DNA from: Terebella lapidaria
Lineage: Eukaryota > Annelida > Polychaeta > Terebellida > Terebellidae
NCBI GenBank assembly: GCA_949152475.1
Contig: OX424564.1
Location: 7,440,001-7,504,000, forward strand
Length of the DNA stretch: 64,000 nt
Direction: 5' to 3'
Shown here one piece after another: positions 1-10,700 of this stretch. The notes under the pieces were generated by a model. That model was not told the origin of the DNA and ran no database searches. It was given only the letters and a program-made list of their open reading frames with translations. The stretch's first letter is position 1. Every line of letters begins with the position of its first letter. A program made the translations under genes and the position numbers.

Positions 1-685
1 TCCAGTCCTCGACAAAAGGGTTTCCGAACTATCCATATGATATTATTCGTCGTCACACTCAAGGTCAAGTGCAAATACCCATTGTTATTGTGGTCAACAC
101 ATCGAAGTACCAATCAACTACACTCACGTGTAGAAGGAAAATTCAGTATAGGTTTCAAATTGATCAGCATGTTTTTTGTACTTGAATGAAAACATCACAG
201 TAATTGTGCTGTAAATGATGTGCAATGAATATCAGTGCTATCCAGTGCATTATTACGATGATATTTGTCACATAACCGTTGACACAATGCTGTAATTATC
301 ACTACAAGATTGTGACGCCATTCTTCTTTTGGTCTTTATTTATATTGTTTTAGTCACAGGACATTATTCGAGCAAATGACATAGACGACACTTGTACCCT
401 TAGTTTCTCGGTTTTCATCCGTGTTATGCCAAAGAGCTCGGCAATATCAGAAGAGGAACACAGGGAAATATGTATTGAGCAATTTTATGCCAACATGCTC
501 AAGTGAAACGGTTTGACACACAATAAAAGTAATTGTTCATTTCAGTGCACATTTCCATCATTATGATTGTAATGTTGATTCATATTCGGTAAGTTTCACA
601 AGGGGAAACCAACAATGACATTAACAGCCTTTCATACATACTGGCATGCTCCTATAATTTGAACAAAAAATTATATATGTATATT

Positions 686-723
<38 letters not shown>

Positions 724-2173
724 CACCGTCAGCAACGATGGTCCATTACTTTGTTTCACGGTTTCAATGTACTAGCATTGTATAAACTGACCATACATTA
801 ATGTCACCATTTAATCTGTAATCTCTACACACGCAGTAGTGTCTGTTTGGTTTGGGTATACTTGGTTATTGCAAGGACGCAAACCAAATTTGTATATACA
901 TATTATTTTCCAATATTGTTAATTGAAGGTTCGTAACTGAATTGTTCTTAGCAGGACAACGCTTGGGAGCCATGGAATTCCCAGGACCAAATCAATTCAT
1001 GGTTTGGAGTGCCCCAGGCATTGCCAATACAATCATAAAACACCGGACATTGTCGAGTTGTTTCACCCAATCGCGCTAATGTCACTGGGTCAAGATCAAT
1101 CCCACTTACCAAAAACACAGATCAATCAGTTATGTACTTCTCATGCATGCCAATGCTCTCGGTTTTTTATATTCCCGAAGATCGTGAGTTGGAGGAATAA
1201 ACGAGGAAATAACTTCCTATCATAACTTTCTAGTAATCGGTCCGGGTTTCCAATCGAGTGTTTTATCTTGGAAATAAGGCCTCATTGCGCATTCCTCGAA
1301 TTATATAATGATGAATATGAACGACATTGTTAAAATGTCGTACTTAGTCGAACCGTGTTGTATCTTCAAATAATAATGTCCAGCGAATGATGCCTGGAAT
1401 ATCAATCATATTTACTGTGCATTTCCAATATCACTGGATGACATCTCCCATCTCATGCCTACATGCTTCAACTTGTCCAGATTTTGATCAAGTGCTCCAC
1501 AGAATTCATGTCTGATTAACAGCACCAATCCATTTTGTCGTGTAAGGATTAGATTGAGATGATATGATAGCTTTCTGTGTGTAGTATCTTTCCTGGATAC
1601 ATGAACATACAAAGGTTTTGTATGGTACTATGTCCGAATTTGGCACATTCTCTTCAACAATGTGCAATTTATTAAGGCAAAAAGGATGAATAAAGTGACG
1701 TGATCGTTATCTCTTGTCGACTATCCATTGAGCTAAACAATATCGGCAAAACATCCAACATGTACGTAGGTTTGTAGTACTTTGTAGTGATCTTGTATGT
1801 ATGGTTGTCAAAAAGGAGTATGCCTGATGGCACAGATAATTTTGGATATCTATGGGACCATCATGTATCTTGGATTCATTACGGGAATGTTCTTTGCACA
1901 ATAATCCCCCAGTGGTCTATCTGACACTGGTGCTGAAAGCTGTACAGGGCGCATTTTGAGAGTACAGTTAAAGTTGTATTGTGTACTGTTGTCACCAAAA
2001 CTGCTGTGTCCATTTCACAAAGTCACAATGTTTGTTTTTTCGACCAGACACTTCCATTTTGTATGTGACATACACAAAACTCACATGTACTTGAAACGAT
2101 TTTCATGTTCTGCTAATGGTTGTATTGTGGCTCGCTCTTTTTTTATGGTTGTGCTTTGTTGTGTTCTCAACAG

Positions 2174-3145
2174 AATTGCGTACATTCGTCGCAAGTTTAT
2201 GCAGTATGATACGGCAGAACTGATGAGGAATTATGAAACGAATGCCGATGGTCAACTCTCCTACGACGAATTCGCACGGGTTTACACGAAAACTAAAGCG
2301 AGGTAAGACTGATGTAGTTGCTTAGAGTTAACGTCGATGTGAGCAAGATCCAGTTTACCAAGCCACATACGAATAACATCACATCATTTAAATGAATCAG
2401 ATATTGACATCTGGAAAGTTGAATGGTTGCTTTCTGTGCGGGAGTTTCCTTCTTGATACTGGGTGTTATACAAAATGAAATCATGATTAGAGTTATGCAT
2501 TCGATATTTTTAACACAGAGTTATGCATCATCAAAATACGATTGATCGGCTATTATCTAATAAACACCGCATTGATAAATGGATGAAGAAAATATTGGAT
2601 AGCAATTAGTCAAAATTGTTTCAGGATTAAAAAATAAAGGCGATGCACATTAAATCTGTCTCCAAGGATACCATAAACTCGGTAGCCTTTTGGCTTGTGA
2701 TTAGGTACCTATGTATATGTCATGTATTTATTCCATAGGGTTTGTTCCAGATTTCTAAATTAGCTCCATAGGTGTTGGGCAGTTGTACACTAATTTCATC
2801 AGGTGTACGGTAGCAACAACTACTTTTCTCACACTCTCTGCCCCTGATGACTCCAGTGATGACTCCAGCTAATTGGTCGGGCTTTGTTTCTATCACAATA
2901 TGTTGTATTTTTAGTTTACCTTTGGAATAATCAAAATCTGGTTGTATTCGTGGTAATATATTGATATATACTTCCATTCGAGGAAACAGACGGATGGGAG
3001 TGGATCTAATTCGACTAAGGGAGTCAAAGAAATGTTGAGAACACTGAGGATTCCGGACGAGGAAATACAGACTTTGATGAACATTCACGACAAGGAGAGT
3101 GAACCGCAATATGAGGAGTTTGTTTCCACTCTGATGAGCACTTGA
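2174..3145 (+). pseudogene. Broken EF-hand gene copy (unit A)
   Basis: Two stretches match the two coding exons of the intact gene at 21427-22148. The first (2174-2302) follows the same acceptor-like context and ends at a GTAAGA donor, but the start codon reads ATT and about 29 codons covering the first EF-hand loop are missing, leaving the second loop with its calcium ligands altered (YETNADGQLSYDEF). The second (about 2975-3145) keeps traces of the third and fourth loops with altered ligand positions and further sequence decay, and an interspersed repeat lies directly upstream of it. It is a host gene duplicate that has decayed. Unit C carries a copy with the same deletion, so the damage predates the A/C duplication. 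Confidence 0.8.
2781..2980 (+). repeat. Interspersed repeat family X, copy 1
   Basis: A segment of about 190 bp beginning near a TCATCAGGTGTAC motif, containing CCCCTGATGACTCCAG and GGGCTTTGTTTCTAT, and ending near GTGGTAATATATTGATA. Similar segments lie at about 18015-18175, 26955-27165 and 39917-40085 on the same strand and at 31036-31228 and about 31560-31732 on the opposite strand. I do not recognise the family; a short non-autonomous transposon is likely because it occurs in both orientations. Confidence 0.6.
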
Positions 3146-4934
3146 AACGTCAAGCGTTTTTTGTCTGTTTGAATATTCCTCTACTTGATTTAATATCAGA
3201 TTGCATTTTACATGCGAGCTAATACAGTGTATAGAAGACTGGCTGTAAATGACTATCCTACTTCTAATTGTCTTCTAATTGCGTTATTTTTTTTTATTAT
3301 TAAATAAAAATGCCTAATATAATGTTTTTCACATAAGCTATATCAGAAACAGTTCAGACTGTTATTTAAGTGACAAAATTTGAATTCGTCCATGAATAAA
3401 CTTGAGTATGGTGAGAGAATATTGCCAGTTCAAACAGCATACAAAATGCAGAGCTGTGCAACCCAGCAGTTCCAGATATAGGTGAAGTTTGTATTAAGGG
3501 CTTAGGAAATCATATAATGAGAATTTTACTGGTGAGTTTTATATTGTTGGAGCGAGGCGAGGTGTAGAATAAAATAGCTACATACATGTGCAATTAGTGA
3601 TGAGTTAGTTAGCAATGAACTGAAAATGATCACTTAAAATGATAATGTGAAATAAGTTGTGAAAATATTTTGATCAAATCGGGATCGAGTTCTAGCGGTG
3701 AAATATAATCACTCCCGACACCCCTGTCAATAAATCAATGGCTCATCATGTAGTGCCCTGACAAAACACCTGTGAGAGTACAGGGCTAATAATAAATACA
3801 AATATGGCATCTGGTTAAACTACAGAGGTGAATACCCAAATAATGAAATACTTTAAACGAATGGGAAAATACTACAAGAAATTCTCTTAACAGCCTATTC
3901 ACAGCATGCGACAGCGGGTATACGCATACCTTGTGCAAGACCTGTGTATGGTACTAACCACCATTCACTGCAGAGACTACTTATCACTAAAGGGGAATGT
4001 GAGCAATTGTAATTTCAAAGACCCGTGGAATGTGACTCGGGAGACAGAACATTGATGTATTTTTCCGAGACGTGGTAACGCGACATGATGCTATTAAATG
4101 CTCCCCTCGCGTAAGGTTAATCTCTCCCATGTTTCGTATCGAACGGAAGTAACATTCCAGCCAAGTTTATGGTATGACATGCTTCCATTGACTCAAAACA
4201 ATATAATGATATTTCATTACACCCTCAAGCTCGAAGTATCTGTATCTTTACAGGACAAAAAACACTGCATTGAGTATACCAAAATTCGTAATAATATCTC
4301 TGTATTTCATCGCAGAATCTGTTTTTGCCTCATGGCAGCATACACATACCCACAACGCAACGAATGGGATGGCCAGATACATTGTTTGAATGATAAACCT
4401 CATCCAGCAGGACCTACATTGAAGGTCCGACACGAATGCCCATTGTTATTGTGGTCTACACACCGATATACCAACCTACTGGACCAAAGTGACAGAGACA
4501 ACTTCAATATCGCTAAGAAAAGCATGGGTATATATTCTTTAACAGTAATTGCATGTACTTTAGTACGAAATGTTTCCTTTCTGATGAACACTTGAAACCT
4601 CAAGCGTTCTTTGTCTGTTTAGTAAATTTTCCTCTACGTAGTTTGAGGTCATACTGCATTTTACATGCAAGCTAATACAGTGTATAGAAGAACTGTATTC
4701 TACTTCTAATTGTCTTTGTTATCTTGTACTTATTATTGAATAAAAATGTTTAATATAAATGCCTTTTGATATGAGCTATATCAGACATGTCCAGACTATT
4801 ATTCAAATGAATAAATTTGAATTCATTCATGAATAAACACGAGTATACTGAGAGAATATTGCGAGTTCATGCTGCTATAAGCTATGCTATGAGCTTTGCA
4901 ACCTATTAGTTGCAGATGTAGGTGAGGTTTGTAT

Positions 4935-6322
4935 TGTAACGGTTTTGGGGCGTACCCAAAGGTTTCCCCTAGGTAATTCTGTTAGTGTTTTGTGATATTA
5001 TGGTTAAATAACCGTTTATTAGGGTGTATATGTGTTTAAAGGTTCATACGGTTCCGTATTGTTAATGTTTTAAAGGTTTTCCGTCTCGGAACTTAGTAAT
5101 TTATGATGTTGGTAAAGCCGGAGACGGATCCGGAGACGGAGACGGAACCGGAGACGGAGCCGGAACAATGGAGTACAAAAACGTAATGACGTTATTTCCG
5201 GAAGGTCATGTGATCAGCCTCGTTTTCGGTTTAAAAGGTGACGTGTCAGCCACTGATTGGTTCTAGAGTGTTTTTAGAAATCCGGAAAATATCAGTGTTT
5301 TGGCGGACTATGACGTCACAATAGGTTGGTCACGTGACATGGGTCTCAGGTCTATAAAAGCCCCCGCTTCACAGCGGACGGCGGAGTTGGTGTCCTGACG
5401 TCGACCTGTGCAGACCCCTTCTCCCATAGCAGAGTACTCCCTTGTTCCGGATAGAGTCATCCAGATGATAGTAGTTAAGTCTTCCGACTGTGAACTTGGA
5501 AAATAAACATGAAAACTTCAACCGAGTTGTTTTTCCGTGTTCGTTAGGGAACTGGAAGTTATAATAAAGTTAGTTTCCCGGAAAAGACAGTTATACGGAG
5601 TAAAGGGAGATAAGACTACAGTCGGTTAAGACCAAGTTGTAACGACGTCTTAGGGTGATCTAAGAACCCAGATCACCGAGGAAGGAGTCGGAGACGGAGA
5701 CGGAGGTGGAAATCAACGGAGCAACTACGGAGGCGGTATCGGACGGAGCAGTTGCAGAGACGGGAACGACGAAGCAGTTGCAGAGGCGGTACCGGACGAC
5801 GGAGTTGCAGAGGCAGTACCTGACGGAGCGGTTGCGGTAACCGGAAGTAGGAACACTTCCGAGATACTCCATTTCAGGTGCGGTACCAGGTTGCAGTGAG
5901 GCGGAGCCAACCGGAGCAGATTGCAGTGCGGCGGAACCTGGCAGAGCGGTTGCAGTATTCGGAAACGGCAACGTTCCCGGATTCTTTATTCCAGGCGCAG
6001 TCGCAGTTTGCAGTAAGACGGAAAACGACGGAGCTGTTGCAGTAAAGCGGTATCCCGACGGAGCAGTTGCAGTACCCGGAGACGGAAACGCCTTCGGATC
6101 CTTACTTTACAGGTGCAGTTGCAGATTAGCAGTCGGACAACGGTTAAGAGGTCCATTCCAGACCACGCTACCAACCTTAGAGACTTCTAGCCGGAGTTCA
6201 ACCGTACAGCAGTAGCAGTTTCCCGGAGTTTCACCATTTCAGCTCCGGTTAAACAACAACTCACCCACCTCCCTAGAAAACCGGTTCATCAAGACGTCAC
6301 AGAAGGGTGCAAACCCGTTACA
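4935..6322 (+). repeat. 5' LTR (1388 bp)
   Basis: It starts TGTAACGG and ends CCGTTACA. It contains a promoter block (CRE TGACGTCA at 5311-5318, E-box TCACGTGAC at 5330-5338, TATAAAAG at 5353-5360) and a polyadenylation signal AATAAA at 5502-5507, which together suggest R lies roughly at 5380-5525. The rest, about 800 bp, is an unusually long U5 made of loosely repeated GGAGCAGTTGCAG-like words. It is 28 bp longer than the 3' LTR, 27 bp of that being one extra repeat-like segment near 5790-5830. Confidence 0.95.
5311..5360 (+). promoter_or_regulatory. LTR promoter block (CRE, E-box, TATA)
   Basis: A full CRE palindrome TGACGTCA (5311-5318), the E-box palindrome TCACGTGAC (5330-5338) and TATAAAAG (5353-5360) lie within 50 bp. 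This is the expected start of the genomic transcript. The same order and spacing of E-box and TATA box recur at two sites inside the element. The same block is present in the 3' LTR. Confidence 0.8.
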
Positions 6323-6328
6323 ACTTTT

Positions 6329-6346
6329 TGGTGGCAGCGGTGGGAT
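6329..6346 (+). other. Candidate primer-binding site
   Basis: A TGG-led stretch (TGGTGGCAGCGGTGGGAT) begins seven bases after the 5' LTR, where a tRNA primer would anneal to start minus-strand synthesis. TGG complements the CCA tail of a tRNA. I could not assign the tRNA. Confidence 0.55.
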
Positions 6347-6356
6347 CATCTGCAGT

Positions 6357-6581
6357 ATGACTACTAGACGGGGCAAATTGGCGGAACAGCAGCTGAAGGC
6401 AGCCGTGTCGGACACGGAGCAGCCTGTAAGATCAGTAGGAGCTGAGCCGTTACAGATGCCGGTTGCGGAAAAGGAAGCAGTTCGTCCTGCCGAGCGAAAG
6501 CTGTTGCAGCCGGAAATGCAGAAAGCAGTTGCAGAAGAGCCCCTTCGGGCTCTCAAGGAGTACAGCCTGCAGAGCAGTTAG
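6357..6581 (+). CDS. Short open frame upstream of gag
   Basis: A 74-codon frame opens 35 bp after the 5' LTR. The peptide is rich in Glu, Ala, Gln and Lys and shows no motif that I recognise. It could be a leader frame or relate to the gag N-terminus; the sequence does not decide. Expression would be from the LTR promoter. Confidence 0.35.
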   Translation: MTTRRGKLAEQQLKAAVSDTEQPVRSVGAEPLQMPVAEKEAVRPAERKLLQPEMQKAVAEEPLRALKEYSLQSS

Positions 6582-6679
6582 CAGAGGCGGAAATTAACTT
6601 TCCGGACCAGGCTGGCGATCGGGAACCGGATGCGGAACCGGAAGGCGGAGAGAATTTAGTCGACAACCTGACCAGATTA

Positions 6680-7633
6680 TTGGCGACCCAAATGGAGGTG
6701 TTTCAGCAGCACCTGGCAGTAACCGGAAAGCAGCAGCAGGCAGAAGCAGTACAACAACCAGCACCAAGGGCAGGAGTAGCCAGATTAATGACGTACGACG
6801 GAACTGATCCGTGGCCGGAGTATGAGGCTCACCTCCTTGAATACGCTCGGTACTACCGTTGGACAGCAGAGGAAAAGGCGCTGAACTTATGTGTCAGTTT
6901 GAGGGGTAACGCCCGCAGCATACTACTGGATCTGTCCGCGGAGCAGAGACGCAGCTTTGATACGGTTGTGGCGGCACTAAAACAGCAGTTTTGTCCGGGA
7001 GAGAAAACATTTGTTTTCCAGGCGGAATTGCAGACACGGAAATTGCAGCCGGAGGAGGAGCTGTCCGAGCTGGCCAGAGACATACGGAGCAAGACGCGGC
7101 TAGCTTACCCAAAAGCAGATCCGGCAACAACAGAAGTGCTCATGAAGATGCATTTCTGCAACAGCCTGACTAACCGAGATATGCGGTTGTCGGTATTGAA
7201 AAGCCACCCGGAAACGCTGTCGCAGGCCCTGGCTTTCGCTACCGAGTATGAGAGCATCATGAAAACGGACAACAGCAGACCAGCGGAGCGACACCGGACG
7301 AGGCAGCTGAACACGGAGCCGGAGTGGAGCCAGCAGGTGAACGAATTGCGGAAGCAAGCCGAGCAGACTCAGCAGCAGTTGGCGGATCTGATGACTCAGG
7401 TCAAGGAAGCGGTTAGCCGGCAGCAGCAGCAGCGCAGTTCCCGAGCGGATTTAGAATGCTTCAACTGTGGCCGGAAAGGGCATTTTGCCCGAGACTGTAG
7501 GCAGCCGAAGCAGCAGCAGCAGCGGCGTCAACCACAACAGCAGCAGTCGCCGCGACAACAGCAGCAGCAGCAGCCGCAGCAGCAGCAACAACTGCAGCAG
7601 CCACGACAGCAGCAGCAGCAGCCGGAAAACTAG
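6680..7633 (+). CDS. gag: gag polyprotein (capsid and nucleocapsid)
   Basis: This open frame of 317 codons encodes a retrotransposon Gag. Residues about 40-180 match the capsid-type pattern of Ty3/gypsy Gag (a WPEYEAHLLEYA helix, then a Leu-rich segment around LRGNARSILLDL, and FATEYESI). A zinc knuckle CFNCGRKGHFARDC (C-x2-C-x4-H-x4-C) lies at about residues 258-271 and would bind RNA in the particle. The C-terminus is almost pure Gln with some Arg and Pro, encoded by CAG repeats. Pol follows in another frame after about 90 bp, as is common in this group, where pol is made at a lower level by recoding. Confidence 0.9.
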   Translation: MATQMEVFQQHLAVTGKQQQAEAVQQPAPRAGVARLMTYDGTDPWPEYEAHLLEYARYYRWTAEEKALNLCVSLRGNARSILLDLSAEQRRSFDTVVAALKQQFCPGEKTFVFQAELQTRKLQPEEELSELARDIRSKTRLAYPKADPATTEVLMKMHFCNSLTNRDMRLSVLKSHPETLSQALAFATEYESIMKTDNSRPAERHRTRQLNTEPEWSQQVNELRKQAEQTQQQLADLMTQVKEAVSRQQQQRSSRADLECFNCGRKGHFARDCRQPKQQQQRRQPQQQQSPRQQQQQQPQQQQQLQQPRQQQQQPEN

Positions 7634-7725
7634 AGCGGGTCGCGGAAAAGGGGAAATCCGGGACCCGGAAGAGAGGACACCCCCATAACCGGCAGGTAGT
7701 TCACGGACCCGGTCCCAGGGGCGAG

Positions 7726-10700
7726 GTGGGCATGTGTGTGACAGCCAGAGTATGCGGAGAGCCAGTAACGCTGATAATCGACACCGGCAGCACTGTCACA
7801 ATGCTCAACCTACAAACCTGGGAACGGATCCGGAAACCCGGAATGAAGCTGAAGCGGTCGCCGATTCGTCTTTCAATGGTTGACGGAAGTAACATACGGA
7901 CACATGGCCGGAAAGAACTCCCACTCAACATCGCAGGAGTAGCTGAGACCGTGACATTCGAGATTGCAGACTGTGAAGACGAAGGAATACTGGGAATGGA
8001 TTTCATCCGTTCCCGGATATCCGGCATAAATTTCGACCGAATGACCATGCAGATGGGCAGCCAGGAGGTGTTCCTCACCATGTTCGAGCAGACCAGGGAG
8101 CCGTTTCCGATCAACGCTGTAGCAGATTACCAAATTCCGCCGGAAACGGAACAGCTGATTATAGGACAAGCAGAGAGTGTCCGTGAAGCAGAAGGAGTAC
8201 TAGAAATGCCGCAGGAGCCTACTGAGAAAAGACCTTGGCTGATCGGGAGAACTTTATCCCGGATAAAGCAAGGAACAGTCCCGGTGCGAGTGATCAACGT
8301 GATGGCAGAGCCGGTAATCATCAAGAAAGGAGCGCAGTTGGCGACGATGACCACCTTAGCAGCCGGTTGCAGTGTTGTGCCGTTGGCGGAGCGGAGCAGG
8401 AAGGTGCAGATTTCCACGGAGTCGGAGGCCGGGCGGAATTGGAGCGGGTACGAGAAGCTGCGGCAGTTAGCAGAGCAGACCCAGGATGCAGTGCCGAGTC
8501 ATTTCCGCGAGAGAGTAACCGACCTCCTATTTCGGAATAAGCCGACCTTCAGTAATGATGCCGGAGAACTGGGGCAGACCAACGAGGTACAACATCAGAT
8601 AAACACGGGCAGTCACCGGCCGATTAAGCAGCCAACCAGACGAATTCCGCCAGACAAGAGAGAGCTGGTGAGCAGTCTGATTCAGGAGATGAAAGACAAG
8701 AACGTCATTGAAGAAAGTAGCAGTCCGTGGGCTTCCCCGATTGTCCTCGTGAAGAAAAAGGATAGGACCACCCGGTTCTGCGTCGATTACCGGCGGTTAA
8801 ATGCAGTCACGGAGAAAGATGCTTATCCGTTGCCGAGAATAGACGACACCATAGCAGCCTGTGCAGACGCCAAATGGTTCTCCACTCTCGACCTGACCAG
8901 TGGCTACTGGCAGGTCGGGATGGATGAAGACGCCCGGAAAAAGTCGGCCTTCTGTGTCCCTGGCGGCCTTTACCAGTTCAAAGTGATGAGTTTCGGCTTG
9001 TGCAATGCTCCGGGTACGTTCGAGCGGTTGATGGAGAAGGTGCTAGGCGGATTGTCCTGGAAGACCTGCCTCATATATCTGGACGACATCATAGTCTACA
9101 GCAAGACCCTCGAGGATCACATCCGTGATCTTCAGGAGGTGTTCAGCAAGCTGAGAGAGGCAGACCTAAAAGTCAAACCGTCAAAATGCAAGTTCTTCCA
9201 GCCAGAGGTGTCTTTCCTAGGTCACATAGTCGGCAGAGACGGTATCCGCACCGACCCGGCAAAAACGGAGGCAGTATGGAAGTGGCGGACACCCACCAAC
9301 CTGACGGAGCTGCGCAGTTTTCTGGGACTTTGCTCCTATTACCGGAAGTTCGTGCCGAAGTTCTCCGAGATTGCAGCGCCGCTGAATCACTTGACGGAAA
9401 AAGGGGTGCAGTTTCGGTGGCAGACGGAGCAAGAGCAGGCATTTGCAGAGCTGAAGAACCGCCTAGTATCCGCACCGATACTCGGGTACCCAAGGGAGCA
9501 AGGCCGATATATCCTGGACACGGACGCCAGTGACACCGGGCTGGGAGCAGTACTGTCACAGAAGCAGGGCAACCAGGAGCGGGTGATAACCTACTTGAGC
9601 CGCAGCCTAACCAAAGAAGAACGGAGATACTGTGTCACCCGGAAGGAGCTCCTGGCGGTTGTGTTTGCGGTACAGAAGAATAAGCAGTACTTGCTGGGAC
9701 GACACTTCCTTCTTCGCACGGATCATGGCAGTCTTACCTGGCTTATGAATTTCAAGGAGCCCCAGGGGCAGGTAGCCCGGTGGATTGAGCTCCTGAGTGA
9801 GTTTCATTTCGACATCGAACATCGTCCGGGGCGAATCCATAATAATGCGGATGCCTTGTCCAGATCCCCATGCAGCCAATGCGGAAAAATTGACTGGAAA
9901 CAAGCCAAGATAGACGCCTGGAACTACGGAGAAAGGATCCGGCAGACACGAAGTGAAGAAACTCCTCAGCCCAAGCCAAGGAAGGGGGGACGCCGGAAGC
10001 GGTCAAGGGGATCGGGCGGAGAAGCAGAACTGACGGAGGAAGCAGTCCCAAGGAAGGCGGTTGCAGTAGCAGAGAAAGCAGCGTCCCGGAAGCCGGTTGC
10101 GGTTGCAGTAGCGGAGGAAGCAGCGTCCCGGAAGCCGGTTGCGGTTGCGGTGACGGAGAAAGCAGCGTCCCGGAAGCCGGTTGCGGTTGCAGTAGCGGAG
10201 AAAGCAGCATCCCGGAAGCCAGTTGCGGTTGCGGTGACGGAGAAAGCAGCGTCCCGGAAGCCGGTTGCGGTTGCGGTGACGGAGAAAGCAGCGTCCCAGA
10301 AGCCGGTAGCGGTTGCAGTGACGGAGAAGGCAGTTCCAGGAAAAGCGGATGCGGTTGCAGAGCAGATTAGGCTGGCGGAAAATGCGGACCAGGATACTGG
10401 GCTGGGGCAGAAATATCGACCAGATGATTTGCGGAGAATGCAGCAAGCAGAACCTTGGTACCCACTGGTGACGTCGCTGGTCGACGGGAGCGGTACAGCT
10501 GGCAGTGCAGACTTTTCCAGCATGAGCAGTGAGGAGAAAGTGCTGTACGGGATGCGGAAGACCTTGCTGAAAGTCGACGGAGTAGTCTACCGGAAATGGA
10601 AAACGGCAGAAGGAACCAGCCGAATGCAGTTAATAACCCCGAAGGAGCTGAGACAGGAGATTTTCCGTCTGGCCCATCAGAGCCGGACGGGAGGACACCT

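Larger units (their letters stand above)
1..4934. repeat. Unit A of a tandem segmental array (about 5.9 kb units)
   Basis: Base 1 matches base 24227 and the match continues with small differences for more than 3.7 kb, so this is a near copy of unit C. The first 20 bases also recur at about 18336 (unit B), which places the units head to tail. From about 4568 to 4934 the sequence stops resembling unit C and instead matches 22128-22497, the 3' end of the intact unit B gene and its downstream flank, so the unit is a hybrid. It contains a broken EF-hand gene copy (2174-3145), an AT microsatellite near 690-720, and no intact gene that I can support. The unit is interrupted at 4935 by an LTR element. 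Confidence 0.85.

Noticed and set aside
4098-4595. 165-codon plus frame in unit A
   Set aside because: It crosses the hybrid joint between two array units, and the matching frame in unit C is disrupted; no domain.
5660-6174. Minus-strand frames of 62-103 codons in the LTR U5 (repeated at 16766-17253)
   Set aside because: They follow the GGAGCAGTTGCAG-type repeats, give Ser/Ala/Val low-complexity peptides and have no motif.
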